Shown here piece by piece: positions 16,479-23,933 of a DNA stretch of 34,438 nt. A program made the position numbers and the translations under genes. Each line of letters starts with the position of its first letter. The first letter of the stretch is position 1. This stretch comes from Bacteroidales bacterium (lineage in GTDB: Bacteria; Bacteroidota; Bacteroidia; Bacteroidales; UBA932): positions 1-34,438 of the forward strand of contig JAGCWD010000074.1 in assembly GCA_017962025.1 (NCBI GenBank), read 5' to 3'. A model generated the notes under the pieces. The model was not told the origin of the DNA, did not search any database, and was given only the letters and a program-made list of their open reading frames with translations.

Positions 16479-17778
16479 GGCCGACGTTGATACCGATGTT
16501 GCCGTCGTTCGGATCCAGACACTTCGCAAACTCGAAGTTTATGTTGAAGTTCTGGTTCATGATAACATGCAGTCCGATACCGGCACCCATGTGGAGTTTT
16601 TCGGCGTTTCCCGTGTAAATCAACTTGGCGAGTTCATAGTCAGTCCCGGGGATATTGCCGTGTACCTTTGAAACGGCTGCTTTCTGTTCGTCCAGGTTGT
16701 ATGGCTTGATGATCATACCGGCATCGAAGAACGGATTGGTCACCAGGGTCCAATTCTGGTTGATCCAGCGGAACTTGGCAAAACTCCAGCGAAGCTCGAA
16801 ATTCGACCATGCGTAACTGTCGCCCATGAGTCGGTTTGAAGTCGTACCACGGACAGTACAAGTTGATCCAAGGCCTTCGTTGTTAACCTGTTTCATATTG
16901 AGTGACTGGATGTTCTGGAGAAGATAGAAGGGAGCCTTGCCGGCTATGAGCCCCTGGTAGGCAAGATGGTATCCTAAGGTCAGGCGATCCTGTACGAGAG
17001 GGAAGAATTGTTTCCAGTGTGCAGCTAACTTGAGGTAATTGTTGTCATGCTTGGAGATGATGTCCGGGGAACCAAAAGCGTAAACTTCAAGGTTTGATCC
17101 GCGGGTCGGATTGTTTTCATGGTCACGGCTGTCATAGACCACTCCGGCCTTGAACTCCAGATGCTGGCCTCCGTCCTTCTCTGCTTCAGGGATGACTCCG
17201 TTCTGCACGTAGAGATCGTATAAAGAAGTGGTCCCGTCGGTGAGACCCTTGTTTCTGGCATGGCCTGTGGTCATCTTCCAGAAGGTTATTCCTCCTGCCC
17301 AGCCCCAATTGCTATCGCCGAAATTACCCTGCAGGCAAGTCATGATGCGGAAGATGTCACGCTTCATAATGAAGAAGCCCAGTCCGTCATCTGTGATCCT
17401 GTCCAATTCTGGTATGTATAGTGAAGATGCACCGTTGAATCCATAGAAGGAATAGGTGTTGTTGCCAAAAAAAGAAACAGAAGCAGAGACGCGCAGGCCG
17501 GGAATAAGATATTTGCTGTCAAAGAAACTGTGAAGCACAGTATTCCCCTTTGAGTAGCGGGACACCTCTACATTAGCTTTCCAAACGTATTCTGGATAAG
17601 TGGAGCCATCACCATACCAGTAGATATCTGATAGGGCACCATAATGCCAGCCAAGGTCGGAAGAATATCCGATGGCAGGGAGCGGGCCGAAGTTCAACCC
17701 TGTCTTTGTTACCTCCTGGGCATATGAAGATAGAGTGCAACTTAAAACCAATGCAGTTGCTAATAGTGTTCTTTTCAT
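16462..17778 (-). CDS. Omp85/BamA-TamA family outer-membrane barrel without POTRA domains
   Basis: A 438-residue exported protein with a signal ending SSYAQ. The sequence reads as an Omp85 surface-antigen barrel: VVYDSRDHENNPTRGSNLEV (the DTRD-x-PTxG motif), then CTVRGTTSNRLMGDSYAWSN (the VRGY-like lid-loop region), and a C-terminal strand ending NYIF with terminal Phe. No POTRA repeats precede the barrel, so it is probably not the essential BamA. Stand-alone barrels of this type are common in Bacteroidota and poorly understood. It starts one base after the acyltransferase stop and is the last gene of the symporter operon. It could serve secretion, lipid handling or passage of a hydrophobic substrate. 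Confidence 0.85.
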   Translation of the reverse strand: MKRTLLATALVLSCTLSSYAQEVTKTGLNFGPLPAIGYSSDLGWHYGALSDIYWYGDGSTYPEYVWKANVEVSRYSKGNTVLHSFFDSKYLIPGLRVSASVSFFGNNTYSFYGFNGASSLYIPELDRITDDGLGFFIMKRDIFRIMTCLQGNFGDSNWGWAGGITFWKMTTGHARNKGLTDGTTSLYDLYVQNGVIPEAEKDGGQHLEFKAGVVYDSRDHENNPTRGSNLEVYAFGSPDIISKHDNNYLKLAAHWKQFFPLVQDRLTLGYHLAYQGLIAGKAPFYLLQNIQSLNMKQVNNEGLGSTCTVRGTTSNRLMGDSYAWSNFELRWSFAKFRWINQNWTLVTNPFFDAGMIIKPYNLDEQKAAVSKVHGNIPGTDYELAKLIYTGNAEKLHMGAGIGLHVIMNQNFNINFEFAKCLDPNDGNIGINVGLNYIF

Positions 17779-17779
17779 A

Positions 17780-18997
17780 TCAGTTTATTATATGATCATG
17801 TATTTGCGAATAAAACTCCTTGAGGTCACTGTGTCCGAAGAACAGGCGGATATCCGAAAGAAGGATGCGGCCATGCTCAACGGTTTCATAGAATACAGTG
17901 TATGATCCCAGGAAAAGGATTAATGCCACAATTGCCGCTTTGATCGGGAGACAAAGGAAGAACACAATCCCCCAGATGACAAGAAGCAAGGGCATCAATG
18001 CGAACTTGACTCCGAAATGGGCTGTACGTACGAACGCCTTGTCCCTGATCTTTTTTGAGATGCAAGTGGAAAGGATCCACATCGGCGAAGCCGTGATTGC
18101 AGCAAAAAGGAACAGTGGCAGGAGTACCAATCCTAATAAACACTTCCCAACGATCCTCAAGCCAGGCCATCTGTGTCCGAAAGACCATGAAGACAGTCGG
18201 GCTTCCTTGCGTTGGTTCTCGAATCCTTCAGCTTTGCTGATCAGGTCATCTCCTGCGGCCATGGCAAAGTCAGGCCCTGCCATTTTGGTGAGCATCCATC
18301 TGCCGGTGTAAGTCTCGTCGTCGGGAAGGCAGGTAAAGAGGGAGGATATCCTTTGCCTGAGAATGCCGAGAAGCGACCGGTAGATCTTCCCTTCCTTCAT
18401 TCCTGGATTGGAAGATATGAATTCTGTTACGTTGATCGCCTTACCATAGTGGATGGACATTGGAGTCCTGATCCTGAAATAATCCTGATATTCAAGGCCT
18501 ACGGGGACAATATAGACCGGCTTCCTGCTTCCGAAGCGTTCATTTGCCAACAGCGAGGTACGTACAATTCCTTTTTTCAACGGAAGGAGTGAATGTTTGG
18601 GACGATGGGTACCTTCGCAGAACATGCAATACTTCATTCCGTTGTCCATGCACTCTACGACTTCTTCCATGGTCTTGTAGTTATTCAGCACTGCCTGTGC
18701 CCCATCCCTGACACGGGGGAGTGGAAGTATTTTCAGGAACCTAAGGATTCTGTTGACCGCAGGTTTTCTGAAGATGTCAGCCCTAGCACCGTACAGCGTT
18801 GCTTCTCTCCAATCCTGAAGGATGACCAGGGCATCCATAAGGGTGTTGCAGTGGTTGGGAGCAAAAATGACGGCACCGTCGGTGGGTATGTTTTCCTTAC
18901 CTTCGGAGGAAATATGACTGAACAAGCTTCTGGTGGCATCGTCGCACCATAATCTTGCCCAGGAGTATCTCCAATCCTTTTCGTAAGGTTTCCTCAT
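17780..18997 (-). CDS. PlsC-like 1-acylglycerol-3-phosphate acyltransferase family protein
   Basis: A 405-residue membrane-bound acyltransferase. The N-terminal half carries the acyltransferase blocks: PNHCNTLMDAL (a His-x5-Asp variant of the usual His-x4-Asp), CEGTHRPKHSLLPLKKG, and VYIVPVGLEY. The C-terminal half has at least three hydrophobic helices (about residues 280-385). Relatives transfer acyl groups from acyl-ACP or acyl-CoA to glycerolipids. The gene is wedged between the symporter and the Omp85 barrel with one-base gaps on each side. An ordinary phospholipid role is most likely, but the position also allows acylation of an imported lipid such as a sterol, which is only a guess. 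Confidence 0.87.
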   Translation of the reverse strand: MRKPYEKDWRYSWARLWCDDATRSLFSHISSEGKENIPTDGAVIFAPNHCNTLMDALVILQDWREATLYGARADIFRKPAVNRILRFLKILPLPRVRDGAQAVLNNYKTMEEVVECMDNGMKYCMFCEGTHRPKHSLLPLKKGIVRTSLLANERFGSRKPVYIVPVGLEYQDYFRIRTPMSIHYGKAINVTEFISSNPGMKEGKIYRSLLGILRQRISSLFTCLPDDETYTGRWMLTKMAGPDFAMAAGDDLISKAEGFENQRKEARLSSWSFGHRWPGLRIVGKCLLGLVLLPLFLFAAITASPMWILSTCISKKIRDKAFVRTAHFGVKFALMPLLLVIWGIVFFLCLPIKAAIVALILFLGSYTVFYETVEHGRILLSDIRLFFGHSDLKEFYSQIHDHIIN

Positions 18998-18998
18998 G

Positions 18999-19952
18999 CT
19001 ATCGGTTGAGATGCTTGTCCCGGAGGTTGAAGATAGTAGCGACAGTCAGTCCCGAGATAATATGCCAGATACCCCACCAGGCGGTAATGACCAACATTCC
19101 TCCATGAGGAGGGAATCCGGTGAAAATGGAAGTACCGAGCATCAATGCCAGACCCAGCCCGGAATTCTGGATGCCGGTCTCAATAGTAAGGGTCCTTCTG
19201 TCAGGGTTGGGAACCTTGAATGCTGATCCCATCCCGAATCCAATCCCAAGTGCCAGCAGGTTATGGATCAGGACTACAACAAAAATGTATTTGACACATT
19301 TGAGGAAGGCTTCGAGGTTTCCGGTGAAGGAAAGGATCACCATGGCTATGAAAAACAGGATGGAAATCCACTGGAAAGGCTTCTTCAATGCTGCAGATAC
19401 TTTGGGAAGGAAGTGCGAGCAGAGGATGCCTAGTGTGAGTGGAATACCAAGCAGTATGAATATGGTCTTGAAAACATCCCATAGGGGAATTACAAGGGTA
19501 GGTACCTCGGCAGCTACTTGTGAGGTGTGCAGATACAGGTTACCCCAGATAAAAAAGTTTGTGGGCGTCATGAAGACCGCCAGGGCGGTACTGATCGCCG
19601 TCAGAGACACGGAAAGCTCGATGTTCGCCTTTGAAAGCGAGGACATGAAATTGGAAATGTTTCCACCAGGGCACGACGCGACCAGTATCATGCCAAGTCC
19701 CATCATAGGAGAGATCCATTTCCCGAGGCACAATGCCAGAAGGAAGGTAAAGATGGGTAGCAGGACAAGTTGGCATAGCATCCCTAGAAGGACTGACTTC
19801 GGCTTCTTGAACACTTCGACGAAGATGTGAGGCTTGATGCCGAGGGCTACTCCGAACATTACGAAGGCCAGCACGATGTTAATCGTGTTCATGCCTCCTG
19901 CGTTCAGGGTCACATCTATCTGATCGATAAGGGTGGCGGTTTCCGGACTCAT
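18999..19952 (-). CDS. bile acid:sodium symporter family protein (ASBT/BASS type)
   Basis: A 317-residue ten-helix-type membrane protein. The crossover motif CPGGNISNFMSSLSKANIELS places Ser100-Asn101 where bacterial ASBT homologues have their sodium-site Ser-Asn. The second motif IETGIQNSGLGLALML keeps the Glu and Gln of the second sodium site. Both sodium sites therefore look intact. ASBT-type members co-transport bile acids or other organic anions with Na+; related BASS proteins carry pantoate or pyruvate. ATG 19952 is chosen because it lies 17 bases from a perfect -7 element, while the open frame upstream starts only with TTG. It is first in a three-gene operon facing the 5-alpha-reductase operon. 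Confidence 0.9.
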   Translation of the reverse strand: MSPETATLIDQIDVTLNAGGMNTINIVLAFVMFGVALGIKPHIFVEVFKKPKSVLLGMLCQLVLLPIFTFLLALCLGKWISPMMGLGMILVASCPGGNISNFMSSLSKANIELSVSLTAISTALAVFMTPTNFFIWGNLYLHTSQVAAEVPTLVIPLWDVFKTIFILLGIPLTLGILCSHFLPKVSAALKKPFQWISILFFIAMVILSFTGNLEAFLKCVKYIFVVVLIHNLLALGIGFGMGSAFKVPNPDRRTLTIETGIQNSGLGLALMLGTSIFTGFPPHGGMLVITAWWGIWHIISGLTVATIFNLRDKHLNR

Positions 19953-19969
19953 GTTAATACTGAAATGTG

Positions 19970-19977
19970 CAAATATA
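19970..19977 (-). promoter_or_regulatory. -7 promoter element (TATATTTG) for the symporter operon
   Basis: The minus strand reads TATATTTG 17 bases ahead of ATG 19952, supporting that start over the upstream TTG at 20012. On the plus strand, TAGCGTTTG (19994-20002), one base longer than consensus, lies 21 bases before the divergent gene at 20024 and may be its -7 element. Confidence 0.5.
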
Positions 19978-20023
19978 TAAAAAATGATTAAATTAGCGTT
20001 TGTAACCCCCAATACCTTGATTT

Positions 20024-21613
20024 ATGAGACAATATGCATTTTTGGCCACATTAGCGGTCATGCTGATTCCACTCTTGTCTGGATGCGGCGAAAAGAAGGC
20101 AAAGCCACAGTTGCCGCAAATCTCAATCTTCTGTGACCATATCGAGTCGGTTGCCCGGCAGAATGGAATTCCTTTTGCTGAAGCGGCGGCCAAGATCAAG
20201 GAAATTGGTTTTGCCGGTGCTGATGTAAGGGTTTTCCAGAAACCTGAAGAAATAAAGATCCTCGACAGTCTCGGCTTCGGCCATTCCTGCGCCATCACCG
20301 ACATAGATTATTCGCAGGGTGACCAGACCGAATTGGAAGACAAGACCTTGGCTTTCATGGAAGAGAATGGGTACGACCGTCTCCTTCTGGTTACAGGCCT
20401 GATGCCCAGGGAAGGATTTTCATCAAAAGATATCGCTGCTGCCAGGCAAAGGATTGCCGCCTTTGCCTCCAGGGTCAAAGGGCGTGGCTACACAATCATG
20501 GTTGAAGATTATGACAGCCCACGTTCACTTTGCTTCAATGCGGAGAGACTCGATTCACTTTTTGCCGTGGCCAAAGACCTTGGACTGGTGTTCGATTCTG
20601 GAAACTTCCAGTTTGCCGGAGAGGATTCTATGGAACAGCTTGAGCATTTCCTGGATAAGGTCGGACATGTCCATCTTAAGGATAGGGCATCTGTCACGGA
20701 CATGACATGCGTTCCCATAGGTACCGGTTGCATTCCTATCGGGTCAGTTATCCGGACTCTGGTAAAGAACGGTTACAGCGGCTGGCTTACTGTCGAGCAG
20801 TTTGGTTCCCGGAACATGCTTGAAGACTGCGCGGTTTCATTCAAGAACATCAGCAAGGCTATTGAAATGTCGAACCCTGATAACTCGAGTCCCAAAGTCC
20901 TCGTGTTATATTATTCACAGAACTCATCCACTAAGACTGTTGCAAAAGAGATTAGCAACCGCTTGTGTGCTGACATTGAAGCAATTGTACCTGTAGTCCC
21001 TTATGATGGTGACTATCAGGCAACCATTGAGCGAGGTAGAAAGGAACGGGAAGAAGGTATCCTTCCTGAGATACAGCCGATTAAATCGGATATCAAATCT
21101 TACGATATCGTTTTCCTCGGATATCCTATATGGTTTGGAACCTATGCCCCTCCGATTGCTACTGTCCTGAGCTCCCAGGATTTCTCCGGAAAGAAGGTTG
21201 TACCATTCTGTTCGTTCGGCAGTGGCGGACTTGATTCCAGCACCAAGGATTTGAAGGATAAACTTCCCAATGTGAAAATCCTTCCGGGATATGGTGTAAG
21301 GGCTGCCCGTGTGGACGCTGTTCCAAGTGAAATCGACAGGTTCCTTAAGGAGAATGGGTTCATTGATGGAGAAATCACCAGGTTGGAGGATTTCCCAGCC
21401 GCCCATCCGGTTTCCGATGAAGAGTCTGCAATCTTCGATGCCGCCGTTGGAGATTATCCGATGATCCAGGCAAAAGCGAGTGAAGTCACCTCCCGCCCGG
21501 TACCCGGCGGAACTGAATATCTGTTTACGGCTGCTTCTACGCCTAACCCGATAAAGGTCTATGTACTGGTTGAAGAAGGGAAGGAGCCTGTTTTCACCCA
21601 AGTACTCAGGTAA
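20024..21613 (+). CDS. fusion lipoprotein: xylose-isomerase-like TIM barrel plus flavodoxin
   Basis: A 529-residue lipoprotein with lipobox LLSGC (Cys21). Residues about 30-280 form a sugar-phosphate isomerase/epimerase-like TIM barrel (QISIFCDHIES, YTIMVEDYDSP, LVFDSGNFQF, VGHVHLKDRAS, WLTVEQFG). Residues about 290-445 are a flavodoxin: KVLVLYYSQNSSTKTVAKEI is the FMN-phosphate loop, followed by IVFLGYPIWFGTYAPP and FCSFGSGGLDSS. A tail of about 70 residues, with a beta-rich end, follows. The two domains are each recognisable and read through without a frameshift. The lipobox implies the flavodoxin is outside the cytoplasm, which is unusual. It may couple a redox step to an isomerase or lyase reaction on an exported sugar; the substrate is unknown. 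It diverges from the bile-acid symporter gene. Confidence 0.88.
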   Translation: MRQYAFLATLAVMLIPLLSGCGEKKAKPQLPQISIFCDHIESVARQNGIPFAEAAAKIKEIGFAGADVRVFQKPEEIKILDSLGFGHSCAITDIDYSQGDQTELEDKTLAFMEENGYDRLLLVTGLMPREGFSSKDIAAARQRIAAFASRVKGRGYTIMVEDYDSPRSLCFNAERLDSLFAVAKDLGLVFDSGNFQFAGEDSMEQLEHFLDKVGHVHLKDRASVTDMTCVPIGTGCIPIGSVIRTLVKNGYSGWLTVEQFGSRNMLEDCAVSFKNISKAIEMSNPDNSSPKVLVLYYSQNSSTKTVAKEISNRLCADIEAIVPVVPYDGDYQATIERGRKEREEGILPEIQPIKSDIKSYDIVFLGYPIWFGTYAPPIATVLSSQDFSGKKVVPFCSFGSGGLDSSTKDLKDKLPNVKILPGYGVRAARVDAVPSEIDRFLKENGFIDGEITRLEDFPAAHPVSDEESAIFDAAVGDYPMIQAKASEVTSRPVPGGTEYLFTAASTPNPIKVYVLVEEGKEPVFTQVLR

Positions 21614-21620
21614 CTGCGGG

Positions 21621-22061
21621 TTATCGATATATCATCCTGATATGTGGGATGCCGTCCAGGATGAAAGGATCTGACGACTGTCGGAAGCCCACCATCTCGT
21701 AGAATCCCTTCGCATATTCCTGGGCCTCGATTTCTATTTCGCTGGCATTGAAGCACTCCTTGGCTGTTTCAATGCCAGCAAGCATTATCTGTTTGCCATA
21801 TCCTTTGCCTCTGACTGTAGTGATGACCCGGCCGATGGAGACCCTCTCCATGTGGGTTCCGGCGGGACAGACCCTGCAAAGAGCTACGGTTTTGCCTCCT
21901 TCAGTAAGCCATAGGTGTATGGCGTTCTGGTCATCGTTGTCAAGGTCTTGATAGACACAGTTCTGTTCAACTACGAAAACATCACTGCGAATCCTCAACA
22001 GTTCGTACAGTTCATCAGCAGTGAGTTCCTCAAAGGATTTCTTATGGAGTTGGAGTTTCAT
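21621..22061 (-). CDS. ElaA-type GNAT N-acetyltransferase
   Basis: A 146-residue GNAT protein very like ElaA. It shows the N-terminal FEELTADELYELLRIRSDVF and VVEQNCVYQDLDNDDQNAIH. The acetyl-CoA-binding segment is VSIGRVITTVRGKGYGKQIM, with the R/Q-x-x-G-x-G/A loop in RGKGYG. The C-terminal AKGFYEMVGFRQ and IPHIRM complete the fold. Length equals the family norm. The substrate of ElaA proteins is not settled. It converges on the fusion-lipoprotein gene with seven bases between stop codons and diverges from the AlkD-like gene. Confidence 0.9.
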   Translation of the reverse strand: MKLQLHKKSFEELTADELYELLRIRSDVFVVEQNCVYQDLDNDDQNAIHLWLTEGGKTVALCRVCPAGTHMERVSIGRVITTVRGKGYGKQIMLAGIETAKECFNASEIEIEAQEYAKGFYEMVGFRQSSDPFILDGIPHIRMIYR

Positions 22062-22083
22062 GCTTGTGGGGATCCATGTGTCG

Positions 22084-22091
22084 CAAAGGTA
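22084..22091 (-). promoter_or_regulatory. -7 promoter element (TACCTTTG) for the ElaA-like gene
   Basis: The minus strand reads TACCTTTG 22 bases before the start codon, a full match to TAnnTTTG. For the divergent AlkD-like gene, TATATTCG (22104-22111, plus strand) is a one-mismatch candidate. Confidence 0.45.
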
Positions 22092-22139
22092 ATTAATTGT
22101 TTGTATATTCGCGTTATGAAAAGAAGATCGTTATAATTG

Positions 22140-22850
22140 ATGAACCCTCTTATTAATGCTATCCTTTCACATGCTGATCCCTCAGAGGTCCCTGGTCTTT
22201 CACGCTTTTTCAAGACCGGCCCCGGTGAATATGGAGAAGGGGACAGGTTTCTGGGATTAAAGGTGCCGGTTACAAGGCAGGTCGTGAAAGAGTGTTGGGA
22301 TCAGGTTGGATTCCCTGAACTCGAAGAATGTCTCTCAAGTGAATATCACGAGGTAAGGCTGGCCGGCTTGTTGGCTTTGGTCCAGATATTCTCACATTCC
22401 AAGAAGGACCCTGGACAGCAGAAACGATGCATCGATTTTTATCTGTCTCACACTGACGGTATCAATAACTGGGATCTGGTGGACCTGTCGTGCTATCCTT
22501 TGCTTGGAGAGTGGCTGCTGGACAAAGACCGTGCTGTTTTATACCAACTTGCACGAGATGGTAAGAATATATGGGAGCAGCGGATAGGTATCGTCAGTAC
22601 GATGACTTTCATCAGGAAAGGGCAGCTGGAGGACACCTTCGCCATAGCCGATATCCTTCTTCATCACCCTCACGACCTGATTCATAAGGCTGTGGGCTGG
22701 CTCTTGAGAGAGGCAGGCAAGCGCGACAAACCTGCCCTTGTCGCCTTTCTGGAACCACGGTGCAGAACCATGCCCCGTACGATGCTCCGCTACGCCATCG
22801 AGAAATTCCCGGAAGAGGAGCGTAAAGGATTCTTGAAAACAGCAGTCTGA
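22140..22850 (+). CDS. AlkD-like DNA alkylation repair protein (HEAT-repeat glycosylase)
   Basis: A 236-residue all-helical protein of the AlkD family. The motif NNWDLVDLS places Trp111 and Asp115 where AlkD has its substrate-contacting Trp and catalytic Asp113. The ARDGKNIWEQRIGIVSTM and HDLIHKAVGWLLREAGKRD segments are also diagnostic. AlkD excises positively charged alkylated bases such as 3-methyladenine and 7-methylguanine without base flipping. The ATG at 22140 is chosen over an in-frame TTG three bases upstream. It is followed after two bases by an AlkZ-like gene, so two glycosylases of different folds are co-transcribed. Confidence 0.9.
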   Translation: MNPLINAILSHADPSEVPGLSRFFKTGPGEYGEGDRFLGLKVPVTRQVVKECWDQVGFPELEECLSSEYHEVRLAGLLALVQIFSHSKKDPGQQKRCIDFYLSHTDGINNWDLVDLSCYPLLGEWLLDKDRAVLYQLARDGKNIWEQRIGIVSTMTFIRKGQLEDTFAIADILLHHPHDLIHKAVGWLLREAGKRDKPALVAFLEPRCRTMPRTMLRYAIEKFPEEERKGFLKTAV

Positions 22851-22852
22851 AT

Positions 22853-23890
22853 ATGAATCCTGTAGCCATTCGACTTCTAAACCAGCAACTCATCTGTCCT
22901 CAGTTCAGCGATCCGGCTGAGGTCGTGGGTTATATGGGAGCCGTCCAGGCCCAGGAATACCGCCTGATGAGATGGGCTGTTGCAATGCGTACGCGCAGGC
23001 CATCAGCAAAGGCCTTCAAGAAGGCTTTTGACAGTGGCAGGATAGTGAGGCTGCATCTTATGCGCGGCACATGGCAGCTGGTATCCGCAGAAGATTACTG
23101 GCCATTGCTAGGTTTATGCTCCCCAAAGGCATTGGCTGTGACAAAAGGTTGGATGCACAGCAACAAAATCAGCATCCCGGATGATGAAATTGTCAAGATC
23201 CGTGAAATCCTTGCTTGTACTGCTGACGAGAAGGGGAGTGCTACTAAGGAGGACTTCGTTCAATCATTGGCGAAAAAGGGGATAATGATGGATGAGCACA
23301 GGCTCTCGTACCATATCCGCCTTTCGGAGATTTCCGGAATACTTTGCAGTGGCGATCTCCTGCCCATGAAGGCTACATATTCCCTGACTGAAAACAAAGT
23401 CTCTGCCAGGATCGATACAGATCGTGACGAGGCCTTGCTTATGCTTACAAGGAAGTATTTCCGGAGCCGTCAGCCAGCATCCCTGGAGGACTTTGTCTGG
23501 TGGTCAGGGCTTAATATCAGCGACTGCCGCAGAGGAATCGATCTTTTGGGCGCTTCTATGCATAAGGAGATCATAGCCGGTCGAGAGTATTATCTTACGG
23601 ATGATTGCAGGACTCGTGGGTTTCGTAAAGGAAGATATCTGTTCATCCCGCCTTACGATGAATATCTCATCAGCTATAAAAGTCGCGATATTGTCCTGCC
23701 TCAGGAGCATAGTCACAGGGCACATAACAACAGCGGTATATTCCAGCCTGTCATAGCCCTTGACGGAAACATTTGCGGAAACTGGACTCCGTTCAAAGAG
23801 GAATGCAATGCGGAATTCTTCCATGGGAATCATGACGCAGATATCCAGGAAGAGTGGACCAGATTCAGGAATTCCCAGAGTCCCCAATGA
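22853..23890 (+). CDS. AlkZ/YcaQ-like winged-helix DNA glycosylase family protein
   Basis: A 345-residue protein of the winged-helix (HTH_42) family that includes AlkZ and E. coli YcaQ. Gln32-Ala-Gln34 in AVQAQEYRLMRWAVAMR matches the catalytic Gln-x-Gln motif of that family. Then come RLHLMRGTWQLVSAEDY, characteristic of the fold, and a C-terminal LFIPPYDEYLISYKSR. Characterised members open DNA interstrand crosslinks or excise alkyl lesions from secondary-metabolite attack. Whether this one does so is inferred. It is translated two bases after the AlkD-like stop, which supports a shared DNA-alkylation response. Confidence 0.87.
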   Translation: MNPVAIRLLNQQLICPQFSDPAEVVGYMGAVQAQEYRLMRWAVAMRTRRPSAKAFKKAFDSGRIVRLHLMRGTWQLVSAEDYWPLLGLCSPKALAVTKGWMHSNKISIPDDEIVKIREILACTADEKGSATKEDFVQSLAKKGIMMDEHRLSYHIRLSEISGILCSGDLLPMKATYSLTENKVSARIDTDRDEALLMLTRKYFRSRQPASLEDFVWWSGLNISDCRRGIDLLGASMHKEIIAGREYYLTDDCRTRGFRKGRYLFIPPYDEYLISYKSRDIVLPQEHSHRAHNNSGIFQPVIALDGNICGNWTPFKEECNAEFFHGNHDADIQEEWTRFRNSQSPQ

Positions 23891-23933
23891 GAAGAGTTAT
23901 TTATGGTATTTGGTACCGTTTAGAAAACGAGCA

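Noticed and set aside
19953-20012. A longer start (TTG at 20012) for the bile-acid symporter
   Set aside because: It would place the perfect TATATTTG promoter inside the coding region; ATG 19952 fits the promoter and the family start.
22116-22136. A six-codon mini-frame (MKRRSL) ahead of the AlkD-like gene
   Set aside because: It is too short to judge, lacks repeats of a biosynthetic codon and shows no attenuator structure.
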